From assembly GCA_948567375.1 (NCBI GenBank), contig OX419755.1:58415945-58479944 (forward strand): 64,000 nt of DNA. The letters run 5' to 3'. The position numbers and the translations under genes were made by a program. Positions 23,759-34,777 of the stretch are shown piece after piece. Within the stretch, counting starts at the first letter, position 1, and each line of letters begins with the position of its first letter. The notes beneath the pieces were generated by a model that was not told where the DNA came from, made no database searches, and saw only the letters and a list, made by a program, of their open reading frames with translations. The DNA comes from Lunularia cruciata (lineage: Eukaryota; Streptophyta; Marchantiopsida; Lunulariales; Lunulariaceae).

Positions 23759-26260
23759 CTTACATTTGGATTATAGAATGTTCTTTCCAAGTTCCAAAGG
23801 GTCATGGATAGGATCTTAACTAGATTGGGTTTTGCTCGGTGCCATATTGATGATATTTTGGTCTATAACACTATTGTGGAAAAGCATGAGAGACATTTGT
23901 TGGAGGTGTTTGAGAGATTGAGATCTCATGGACTCATATTAAATCTTGGGAAGTGTAGGTTCTTCCACAAGCACATTGAATATTTGGGTCACATTATCTA
24001 CCCTAGAGGACTAGGTGTTCAATAGACCTAGGTAGAGGCTATTTTGCATATTTATCAGCCTATGGATATGAGCAGAGTACGAGCATTCCTTGGGTTGGTG
24101 AACTTCTATCACCACTATGTAGAGAATTTAGTGCCATTGCCAAGGCCTTGACAAAGCTGACCAAGCTTTCACATGAGTGGTGTTGGAGGGGTGAGTAAGA
24201 GAGAGCTTTTGTAGAGCTCAAGGAGAGGTTGACATCTACTCTTATGTTGAGGAGACCGATCAAAGGATGACCATTTCAAATTCATACTGATTGGAGTATG
24301 TTGGAGCTTGGAGCAATTCTCACCTAACATGATGATGAAAGGAAGAAGTTTGTGGTGGTCTATGCTGGTCGTTCCAACAATTCAGCGGAGGCAAAGTATA
24401 GTTCATATGAGGGAGAGTGTTTGGCAGCAATATGGGCAGTAGCGCATTTATGATGTTACCTATTTGGTAATCCTTTTACTTTCACCATTGATCATCAGCC
24501 ACTAAAGTGGTTGATGGAGTCTGACAAGCTTTTAGGAAGCTTGCACGATGCGCATTGATTTTACAAGAGTATGATTTCACAATTATTTGAAAACCTAAAG
24601 TGGTGGATTGTGATGCAAATAGGTTGAGTAGAAACCCATGTCCTAGCTAGCAAGATCAGACTAGAGCATGTTGGTATGGTGAGAAAGATGAGGAGATGGT
24701 GTTAGGTTGGCATGCATATGCCTTCCTTTGTATATTTTTTGAGGTTTTGGTGGTAACTCTTTCAGCATATATAGGAGGAGTTCATGAGGTCACAAATCTT
24801 GAGAGTGGAGATAATGGTATAGTTCAACAAGATATTCATAAAGATGTCTTAATGATGGACTATCTTTGCATTGGTGTTATGGGTGGCACAATTGGGGCCA
24901 AGGAGAGAGATTGTGTTTTTCAATGAGTCATACGGTTCATATTGGAGTGCAAACACCTTATTCATGCATAGGAGGATAGTAGAGTACAAGTAGTACCACT
25001 TTCATCTCAAAGACCATCATAGGTTCATCATGCTCATGAGGAGCTAGGACATTGTGGAGTAAAGCAAACATATAGCTTTCTTTAGAGTCATTGGTGGCAC
25101 GGTATGTAGACCAGTGTATAGCATTTTGTTGCCAAATGTGTGGTTTGTGACAGAGTTAGAGCATCATTTAATGCTCTTACACCACAATTACACCATTACC
25201 TATCATGGAGTTGGGTTACCATTGGAGTTTGGATTTTATTGGACTTATTATTTATCATTGACTATGAGACATCATCAATACATTTTGGTTATGGTGGAGC
25301 ACTTCTCCAAGTGGATTGAGTTGGTGGCACTTCTTGACAGGTCTAGTGAAAGGACAACTTACTTGTTCCTAGATTGGGTTCTCAATAATTTTGGCACACC
25401 AACTAAGGTTTTGACTAATCAAGGTATAGAGTTCTTGGGAGAGTTTTAGGTCTTGTGTGATAAGGCTTTGATTGATCATTGTACTACCTCTTGAGATCAC
25501 CTTGAAGCAAATGGCTTAGCAGAGAAGTGGTTTAGACGATGAAGAGAGGATTCTGAAAGTATGGTTTGCAGAGATGCCACTTGGGAAATTGGGATCTCTA
25601 ATTATCTTCCTTGGCCATGGGCTATTGGTTTAGCTGGCAAGCCTCCTTAGCATCCTTCTCTCCTTACTTTCTACTCTATGGACAGATCCAGATTTACCTA
25701 CAACCATTTGTTGAGATGCTACTAGTTTTGGACTTGGATGATCCAGATATATGGATGAGCGCATGTTCTCAATGGGTAAAGATCTCTCAAAGAATGATGC
25801 CAATGGCCTTTGAGAACTTAGAGATTGTTCAACATAGGGATAACTTACACTGTTACCATTCAAGGAGAAGATTATAGACCCTTGATCCATCAATTTCATC
25901 CAAGTGACTATATATATCTACAATAGACAGCACCAACGACACTTGATGTCTCCGCACTATCTTGAGAGTGCATGAGGTTTTTCCATTTGGAATCCTTATG
26001 TTGGAAGGATGGGATGGTGTTGTTTGGAAGGATCATGTGCACAATTTTGCACCATGCCACCTCCAAACATTGATGGTACTATGGACCCAAGCTTGGCACT
26101 TGTATGTGTAGGCTTGCGGTGTATGTTATGCGGCTCTTTTGGTGGAGTTGCTACTATGTTAGTGTGTGACAGTTTTTTGAGAGGATGGCATATGGCATGT
26201 CTGACTCCTTCCCTCACAATGGTTCCTCATGGACAATGGTTATGTCCTAGATGTACTTGA
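23759..26260 (+). mobile_element. Element D: 5'-truncated Ty3/gypsy pol ending in a PHD-like finger
   Basis: The sequence enters mid-RT directly after the LTR of C. It reads (F)GL-stop-NVLSKFQRVMDRILTRLGF, the catalytic box HIDDILVY and LGHIIYPRGLGVQ. RNase H follows at about 24280-24530 (FTIDHQPLKWLMES), then integrase at about 25180-25560 (VEHFSKWIELV, LTNQGIEFLGEF). The C-terminal part at 25900-26260 contains ILRVHEVFPFGILMLEG, like the end of a gypsy integrase, and continues after a single-base loss into a cysteine-rich finger. No gag, 5' part or clear LTR pair was found. This is a third gypsy lineage in the window, distinct from A/B and C/E. Confidence 0.85.
26120..26257 (+). pseudogene. 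PHD-finger-like module at the 3' end of element D
   Basis: The frame reads CMLCG, MLVCDSF, RGWHMACL and WLCPRCT before a TGA. This is the PHD order C-x2-C ... C-x2-(C) ... H-x2-C ... C-x2-C. The fourth ligand is Phe (TTT) where Cys (TGT) is expected, a one-base change. The region joins the integrase tail in frame if one base is restored near 26062, so both were probably one polyprotein. PHD fingers commonly read histone H3 tails; here it may have served as a targeting module in the place where chromoviruses carry a chromodomain. That role is inference. Confidence 0.65.
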
Positions 26261-26428
26261 CCTATAGCTACTTCATCCTTTATATGGTATAGATTACAAA
26301 CATACAACTAACAATAGGGCTCAATAGCACCCGGCCTCCTAATCTTTTGCCCACCATAGGGTATACCATATACTTGGAGTATATAACTATTTGGAGTTAA
26401 AGGGACCTAACTGCTAGCTAGGGGAGCC

Positions 26429-26530
26429 ATTGTGGCACTTGAGATTCCATGTATGACTTATGTGTGAGTTGTGTTTCTATAGTGTGTGATGTTGATAACA
26501 ATGTTTGTTATGTAGCAATGCATATATGCA
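26429..26530 (+). repeat. Direct repeat, copy 1 (102 bp)
   Basis: This begins ATTGTGGCACTTGAGATTCC and ends CATATATGCA. It is roughly 85% like 26972-27073. The pair may be remnants of a terminal repeat downstream of element D or an old local duplication. Confidence 0.75.
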
Positions 26531-26971
26531 TGACAGTTGTCACGCTATTTGTAGCATCATGCCTAGATTGCTCACGCTTTGCAGTAGTAGTATTGGTAGT
26601 CAAGAATATTTTGGTGGATACTCATAGACTACTTGTTGAAAATCAAATTTTGTGTTTGGTGTACTAGCTATATGGTAGGACCCACTATCACTTGCACTAT
26701 TCCACCATCGGATGTGCCATCAGCGAGACGGTTAGGGTTGGAGACCAAGGAGTATACTTTTGAAGTGTAGCTCCAAAAAGCTCACTTCTTTGATATTGAG
26801 CCTTCAAGTTCCTTGCTATGGTAGACAGAGGTTGGTGAGCATCACTTGGATTCTCTTAGCTAGAGTGGGTGTGGTTTCCAAAATCAATGCCCAATTGTTG
26901 GTAGATTATTGAGTGAAAAATCAAGTACTAATCTAATTGAGTGTGATTTGAGTTGTGTAAACAAACTGATT

Positions 26972-27073
26972 ATTGTGGCACTTGAGAGTCCATGTTTGAC
27001 TTATGTGTGATTTGTGCTTCTGTAGTATGTGATGTTTACAATGATGTATGTTGTGTAGCAATGTATATATGCA
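26972..27073 (+). repeat. Direct repeat, copy 2 (102 bp)
   Basis: This is the partner of 26429-26530, in the same orientation and 543 bp apart. The sequence between them has no recognised coding content. Confidence 0.75.
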
Positions 27074-27766
27074 CTACACATCAATCACTCAAATAGAATT
27101 CACACACAATCAAAAGGTTATCCTTACTTTTTGTTTTTCTCATCAATAGATTTCTCTTGGTGCACTCAATAGCATCCAAATGTAAGTAGTCAATCATGAC
27201 ATTTCTCTCTATGCTCTTCCCTTACCTGAGAAAATAGCTTTTAGCATGACTCTAGCTTTATCGTGACTTCCTCATCTTTTGGCTCAATAGAGCCTTTCCC
27301 ACAACACTCTCTTTACTTTCACTTCCTCAACTCTCTCCTCTCCTTTTTCTGGCCTCCCAATTTTTCTCTTGCTCATGTGGCCCGCTCTTTACCTTTGCTT
27401 CCTCAACTCTTTCCTCTCTTTTTGCTTGCACTCTAATATTTTTCTCTTTTTGAACAAAAAATCATCCATCACTCTAGATCCCTCTACTCTATAGCCACGG
27501 GTTTCAAATTATGCCCCTTGGACACTTGTCTAAACTCAGCTTCTTACCCTTGCACTCCCTTGAAGATATTTAAAAAAATTTAAGTGATGATCTACTTTGA
27601 AAACACTCAAAACTTTTGGCAATTTCTACATGGCACTCATGCATTGGGATTCATATCAAGATAAAAATAATTGCAATTTATCATTTGATAACACATGTTA
27701 CTTCCACTTAATTCAACACATTTTCACATCCATTTCTTTGTGCAATCAACCATGTAACATCATGTT
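27074..27766. other. Pyrimidine-biased spacer, nothing recognised
   Basis: No gene is supported. The part from 27240 to 27450 is CT-rich. The last five bases, ATGTT (27762-27766), are a probable target-site duplication of element E. Confidence 0.5.
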
Positions 27767-28181
27767 TTTAAAAGATCAAGAGCGAGGAGAGAAATAGGAG
27801 AATGGAAACTCACATTGGGACACTTGAATGTAAGAAAACTCCAAATGCCTAGCATGAGCTTTGGCTTTGGTATTTATAAGTAGCATACAAGGCCCTTGAG
27901 AAGCTTCTGAAGAAGCTTTCTTGAACCGCTTTCTTAGAATGCAAGCCAAGTTAACCAAGAAGCTTCTCAAGAAGCGTCCTTCTAGAAGTCTTCTACTTGG
28001 CGTGCAAGCTAAGCTAGTTGGAAGCTTCTTCTATAAGCTACCTGCTTAGGATGCAAATTAAGCTAGTTGGGAAGCTTCCCAAGAAGTTTTCTAGATGCTT
28101 TTGGAATATTTTGGGCTAATTTGGCTTATTCTCTATTTTGTTAGCCTTATTAACTATGTTGCTAAACTCCATATTGTTACA
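27767..28181 (-). repeat. 3' LTR of element E
   Basis: This 415-bp LTR ends ATATTGTTACA at 28181 on the plus strand. The GAA/TTC blocks are partly decayed here (for example GGAAGCTTCTTCTATAAGC near 28020). Confidence 0.88.
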
Positions 28182-28247
28182 TATTCTTCCACCGCTAGTT
28201 GGTGACGTTCTCATCGCCATTGAAGCTCCAAACTTCTAGATGGCTGT

Positions 28248-31200
28248 CTATGCATTCAAGAGGTGAGAAAGAGGTTCCCATGTGGCATCATGAAGGGGAT
28301 ACTCTTTCCAAAGCACCTTGTACCTTGTATATTGTGGACATCCTCGTTGAATTTGGCGATGTGCAAGGATATGATCAACTTCATACTCCTCATGATCATT
28401 GATAGGGATGGGTGGAAGGAGTTGAACACGAGAGGAAAAAGAAGATGGGTTAGGAACAAAGTGTTTCAACTTGGAAATGTGAAAGACAGGGTGGATGCAA
28501 GCGATAAGCAACAAGAGAGATGATTTCGGTTACATCAAAGTGTCCTATCCAATTAGGGGCAAGTTTACAAACTTGGGTATCAAATGGGAGGGGTAGGTTA
28601 CTAGAGGATAGCATGACTTTATCATTGAATTCAAAGGTGAGATTACGACAATGGTGGTCCATATATTGTTTTTGATGATTTTGAGCAACAAGGAGATGAG
28701 ATTGGGCTTGTTAGAGAGATTGGGATATGGTGGTCAAGTAGGTTGAAAATGAGGGACCTAAGATGAAGGAGGAGCAAGAAGAGAATTTGGAACAAGCGGA
28801 TCTTGGCCAAAATTGAGAAAAAGAAGAAAATCCAATGCTTGCTTATTTGGAATTATTATAAGCAAATTCTACACCTACAAGACATTCATCTCAATTGGTA
28901 TGGTGGATATTGAGAAAGGCATGCAACATATCCTCCAAGGTATGATTCACATGTTTGGTTTGTCCATCAGTTTGAGGAAGATAGGCCATGGATAAAGCAA
29001 GCTTGGTACCAAGTTTCTAGAAGAGTGCTTACCAAGACTTCTCGGTGAATTGAGGATCACGGTCAGAGATGAGTACACGTGGCATCCGATGATGCTTGAA
29101 GACATTGTCGAAGTAGATCTGTGCTAAGGTTGGAGCATCCACCATATCAAATCTTAGTGCCAAGTGGATTTTCTTACTAAGCTTATCCACAAACACCCAC
29201 AATTGTTATGTGTCCTTGCTTTGTCTTGGGCAAGGATGTAATAAGATCCAAGATCACGTGTTCCCATTGAGTAGATGGAATGAAGAGTGGTTGGAGGAGT
29301 CCACTCGGCTTCTAGTTACTAGCCTTGTTATGTTGGCAGCTCTCACACAATTAAAAAAACTCTCAAACATCTTGTGTCATGTTAGGCCACCACCATCAGT
29401 GTTGGAGGGTACCCAAGCTCTTGTCCACACCCATGTGACTAACTATTGGTAAATCATGGGCTTCTTGAAGGCGCACAAGTCGGAGATCACCTTTGGTTGG
29501 AATATAGATCTGGTCCTCATGGAATAGAAGGCTTTCTTTGAAGGAGAAGGTGTTGTACTCCTTGTTGCATGTTGTAAGACGACCATGTACCATTTGGAAG
29601 AAGAGATCTTATTGTAGAGCTAATCAAAACTTGTTTTGGACCTTGGAGTCAATTGACACCGTCGTAATTGTTGTTGTGATGAGAGGAAGAGACTTCAGAT
29701 CAAGTTGTTGTGATAGAGCATCAAGGATGACATGGAACCGACCTAGTTTGTACTCAAGTTTGATGTCAAACAATTGGAGTTGTTCCTCCCATTGATGATG
29801 TTGACTCTTCATGTGTTCCAAGTGTAAGGTCTGCAACAATAGTTTGTGATCGGTTTGCATGATCACCTATTTCCCTAAGAGATAATGCCTCCATACCTTG
29901 GTGGCCTAGACCATTGCAAGTTGTTCTTGATCTCAAGTGGAGTAATTTCTTTCAGCTATATTTAGTCGGCAAGAAAGAAAGGCAATGGGATGTAGTCAAT
30001 TTAGGAATTCTTGTTGCAATACTACTCCAATTGCAAAGTTAAGAGTATCAAAATCAACCACACAAGGTAGCTAAGGATCATATGGTTGAAGAGTGGGTCT
30101 TGAAGACACCACATGTTTCAACTTTTGGAATGCTTCTTCATGCTCGGTGGTCCATTAGAAGCTTGAGGCCTTCACCAAGAGATCAATCAATGGTGCAGCC
30201 ACATGAGCATAATAATGGATGACCGTCAGTAAAAACTGGCCAATCTATTAAATGCCCGTACTTCTATAGCATCCTTTGGAGTAGGCCAATCAGTAATGGC
30301 CTTGATTTTCTCCTCTTTCATCTTGACCCCTTCCAATGAGATCTTGACACCCAAGAAGGTGACCTCCTTTTGCTAAAAGGCACACTTCAATTTCTTGCAA
30401 TAAAATTTCCATTGTCGTAGTTGTCTTAGGACTTCTTGCATGTGATTCACATGTTCTGCCAACACCAATGCATCTGATCCATGAAGACTATTGGAGCATT
30501 AGTGAGTCCGAAAGGTAGAACTCTCCACTCAAATTGCCCATACCTTGTACGAAAGGAAGTCTTTTGCACATCCTCCTTATCAATAGGGATTTTCCAATAG
30601 CCGCTACAAAGATCCAACTTGGAAAAGTATTGTGCTCATGCTCAATTGATCAAGTAAGTCATCAATCCAAGGTAAGAGATATGCATTCTTCACTATTTGC
30701 TTATTGAGCCCACGGTAATCAATACAAAAAAAAGTCCTCCGTCCTTCTTTGGAACAAGTAGTACCAGTGCTCTCCAAGGAAAGGTATTATGTTGTATGAA
30801 GTCCTTCTCCAACAACTCTGTAAGTGTTATTTGCAACTCCTCCAACTCCTTTGGTGAGAGTCGATAGATTGGTCTACTCACTAGAGTACTCCCTGGCAAT
30901 AACTCAATCTTGAAGAGCATATGATGATTGGAGGGTAATCCCTTTGGCAGATCATCCAAAAACATGTCTGCAAACTCTTGAACTATCTAATCAACCATTG
31001 CTTGATGAGGCTCTTGGCTCTCCTCAGATTGTCCTTGTGCAATCGGCTTGATCCACACCGCAAATACAAACTTATCTTCCTCCAAAGCTTGCTCTATGGC
31101 TACTTCACTAACAAACTTCTCATCTAAAGACTCATCTCTCTTCAAAGCTGCTCCATGATTGCCTTCTTGGCAAACCATGGAGTACTTTCCATCTTGGGAA

Positions 31201-32600
31201 GTACTTCCACAACTTCCCATCTTGGGACTCATCTCTCTTCAAGGCTTACTCTATGGCTACCTTCTCAACAAACTTCCCATCTTGGGATTGACTATTCTTA
31301 GATGTCTTACTCAAAGGTGCCAAACAATCAAATCGGAAATTCCTACCTTGGCGTTGTACTTGAATTTGTCATCGGGTCCAATCAAATTGAACCTTATGAC
31401 CTTCAAGCCAAGGTAGACCTAGAATGATATCATAGTATAAAAGTGCCACTACAAACCTTATACCACTCCAAATACTCCTTCCCAATGTTGAAAGTAACAA
31501 GATGCAAGGTAAGAAATGGAGAACCCTTTCTACCATCCATCATCATCAATCTACTTCCAATTACTAGCTTGATAGGAATACCCAATTCCTTTGCTACTTG
31601 CATAGACATGCAATTCTTGATCTTCTAGAATCAACCAAAATCTTACAACCCCAATTAGATATTGTACCTTGCAAGTGAAGCAAACTTGCATAGGTTGAGT
31701 CTTCAATCCCATTGGAACTAATCAAGCTCTCAATAGGCGGCTGAAAATCTCCTATTGGGATTCCTCATTTCCCTGATCATTTCACTCCACAAACTCCATC
31801 TGGGCAACTTGTCAAGGTCGCTCATTCTTGAGTGGACATTCAATGATGCAATGTCCTAATTGGCGACAATAAAAACAACCACCATTTTGTCATAATTTCT
31901 CTCTATTTATAGTGCCAAGTGGTCTTTCATTGAATGGCATCAATCTCCATTGGTGTCGGCTCTTCCTCTTGTGTGTAGTGTATTGGTAGGTTTTGTGGAG
32001 GTCAAGGTCAAGACCAAGTTATTGCAACCAAGGAATCAAAATGTTCCGCCAACCGCATAGCTTCCTTGAAGTGTTGTGGCTCAGCATGGTTACCTCTAAT
32101 TTGATTCTTGCCTTCAAGCTCCTCACAAATTGATCCAAAGCTTCACCTTCTAGGATATCTAGAATTTTCATGATGGTGTTCTAGAATTGCATGATGTAAC
32201 TTTTTACAGAGCCAATCTATTTCAATTCTGCCAACCTATCATGTGCAGCTTGTGAGGCATTTATAGCTCAGAACCAAATAATTATTGCATTCTTGAATTC
32301 TGCCCATGTCAAGATTGGTGCAACAATTTGTCATTCAGCTTGCTCTACTCGAAATCTCCACCATAGCTTTGCTACTCCATCCGATTGGCTAGAAGCCAAG
32401 AGAATCTGTTTTTGCTCGTCTTGTAGATTGGTAGCTTCAAAATAACATTCATAATTAAACACAAAATATTTCAATACACCTAGGAGATTCTTGCCTTCAA
32501 ATACCTTGGGTTTAGGGAATCGGATTTGATCTTCTCCTTCTCAAACTGGTACTCTCTCTACGTGCTCTTGTCGTCAAAGATCTTGTTCATCCAACAATTG
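28248..32600 (-). pseudogene. gag-pol remnant of element E
   Basis: Reading on the minus strand from high to low coordinates, gag is at about 32600-31790 with a zinc knuckle at 31842-31883 (CFYCRQLGHCIIEC). The protease region is near 31610 (ILVDSRRS). A repeat-bearing linker, as in C, lies at about 31290-31090. RT begins at 30965 ([11 protein letters not shown]). RNase H is at about 30340-29600 (QTDHKLLLQTLHLEHMKS). Integrase is at about 29590-28740. A chromodomain is at 28514-28260 (EYEVDHILAHRQIQRG, YKVLWKEYPLHDATWEPLS). Frameshifts and stops are frequent. The chromodomain is the best-preserved part. Confidence 0.87.
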
Positions 32601-32929
32601 AGTAAGGTGCTCAATTTGTTGCTGCATAGTAAGAATAGCATTGTGCATTGCCACCATGGTTGCTACTCTATTACGCCATCTCTAATCTATCTAATTTATT
32701 AACACATAGAAGCAACACATCCACCGTTCTCCATAAATTACCACCAGAAGCACCAAGGGTTCCTCAGATATGGTGATCATATGTAGAAAATCTTGTCCAA
32801 AGTGTGAAGTGATGAATTGCATGAAACGATGCTTAGGTAGGTACTTGGACACAAAAATCCCAATGGTTTGGTAAAAGTGGATTTGGTGGTCCATAAATTC
32901 CATCCATCTCATTCTTGCTCTGATACCAA

Positions 32930-33355
32930 TTTAAAAGATCAAGACCGAGGAGAGAAAAAGAAGAATGGAAACTCACCTTAGGACACTTGAATGTAAGAAA
33001 ACTCCAAATGCCTAGCATGAACTTCGGCTTTGGTATTTATAGGTAGCATACAAGGCTCTTGAGAAGCTTCTCAAGAAGCTTCCTTGAGCCGCTTTCTTAG
33101 AGTGCAAGCCAAGTTAACCAAGAAGCTTCTCAAGAAGCTTCCTTCTAGAAGTCGTCTACTTGGTGTGCAAGCTAAGCTAGTTGGAAGCTTCTAGAAGCTT
33201 CCTTCTAGAAGCTACCTGCTTGGGGTGCAAGTTAAGCTACTCAACAAGCTTCCCAAGAAGCTTTCTAGATGTTTCTAGAATATTTTGGGCTAATTTGGCT
33301 TATTCTCTATTTCGTTAGCCTTATTAACTACGTTGCTAAACTCCATATTGTTACA
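32930..33355 (-). repeat. 5' LTR of element E
   Basis: This 426-bp LTR keeps the perfect GAAgcTTCtaGAAgcTTC block at 33184-33201 and a minus-strand TATAAATA (33034-33041). The promoter layout therefore matches element C although the coding part is far more decayed. Confidence 0.9.
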
Positions 33356-34777
33356 ATGCTACATGTGATTCAAGAGTTTGCACTCAAATTTTAGGTTTAG
33401 GGATTAGTTTGCACTCAAAGTTCAAACTCTCAAAGTTGATAACTTCAAATATACTCTACTTAGAGATTGCTCCAACCATGCATGTGCACAAGGAAAACCA
33501 AAACATAATTAATTAGCAAAGGAAAAATAATTAATTAGCAAAGGACAAGTGATTATAATGCACAAGGCCAGCCGTAGATGTAAAATTCTATAGGTCTCAA
33601 TTTTAAATTCCCTTAAATTATTTACAGCAATGGGTGGTCACTTGTCATTTTTTTGAGTATCCACCGTGCTCAAAAATTTCCTTGAGTACTTATTAAAATT
33701 TTGATGGGGTTTTTGCAAAAAGCCAAACAAGCATTATTGAAATGCACTAATTGGTTGGATGGTAAGACTACTATGGCTCCATTTGAGCAGAGATCTTTTG
33801 TTAAGTTCACCGTAGTATGTCTTGGGCAGTCAAAAAAACAAACAAACAAACCTCCTTAGACCTTAAAACTAAAAGTCATGTATTGGACATATAGTTAGTT
33901 GCATGTTAATCCAATCCATCAACTTTTGTACCTAGTTCCATTGAGAGAATAGGAGAGAGAGAAACGAAGCAACAAATGAAAGGATATTCTAGAGTTTTAG
34001 AGATCTCACCTACATACATCACATGAGTGAATAGTTGATTCTGTTCATTTTTCAATTTTGGTTCCATTTGTACCTAGATTGAAGGCAATAGAGAATTGAG
34101 TAGAAAGTTATGAGTACTTTTATGTTTTTTTAGGGTTTAGAGTGATAACTTCACATTGAGAGTTATGGGTTGGGAATTTTCATTTCAAATCTTTTGGCAT
34201 TCATGCTTGAGTTCCATGGGAACTTAGTTTGAAAATTTTTGAGATGGAAATTGAAAGTTATGAGAGTTTCTAGTTTTTATGGTTTGGAGAGATTGTATTT
34301 ACTCTTGTGAATTGAGATTTGAGGGGTTGTGGTTTTGCAAGTATGAGGAGATATAGAGAGGAGCATCATGTATTATGATCATTATTCTTGTGCTAGCCAT
34401 GGTTACACTTCCCCATGTGGGGCTGCCTAGAGTGGCTCAAGATACACCATGCCTTATGTGTCCTTGATACAACCTCACAAGGGGTAAAGACAAGTGTGAG
34501 AAGGATGCACAAGGACTATAATTAGACAACTTGGGATGCTCATATGAAGAAAGTGACCACATTGATAATGAGACACTCAAGATTATGCATGCTTCCTTTA
34601 TCCCTTTGCTGATTTTTTTTAGAGATACTGATCAAGTTGTGGAAGTGGTTAGCATCTCAAGCGGGTTGTATCTTGGAGTTATTTGAGACTAGTTTTCCAT
34701 GTCCACATTTATTCCATATGCTACCCCATACTCTCCATGATAAGGATAGATAGGCTTTTTGCCTACCATTTTATTTT
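33356..34777. other. AT-rich spacer, nothing recognised
   Basis: There is a short repeat of AATTAATTAGCAAAGGA near 33508-33548 and otherwise no open frame or domain that I can support. Confidence 0.5.

Larger units (their letters stand above)
27767..33355 (-). mobile_element. Element E: full-length copy of the element C family, minus strand
   Basis: LTRs at 27767-28181 and 32930-33355 match those of element C in inverted orientation. The flanking bases ATGTT (27762-27766) and ATGCT (33356-33360) form a target-site duplication with one C/T difference. A primer-binding site, TTGGTATCAGAG on the minus strand, adjoins the 5' LTR at 32930. The interior is gag-pol in the expected order but much more decayed than C. 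E is an intact insertion, in contrast to C, and gives the normal architecture of this family. Confidence 0.9.
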
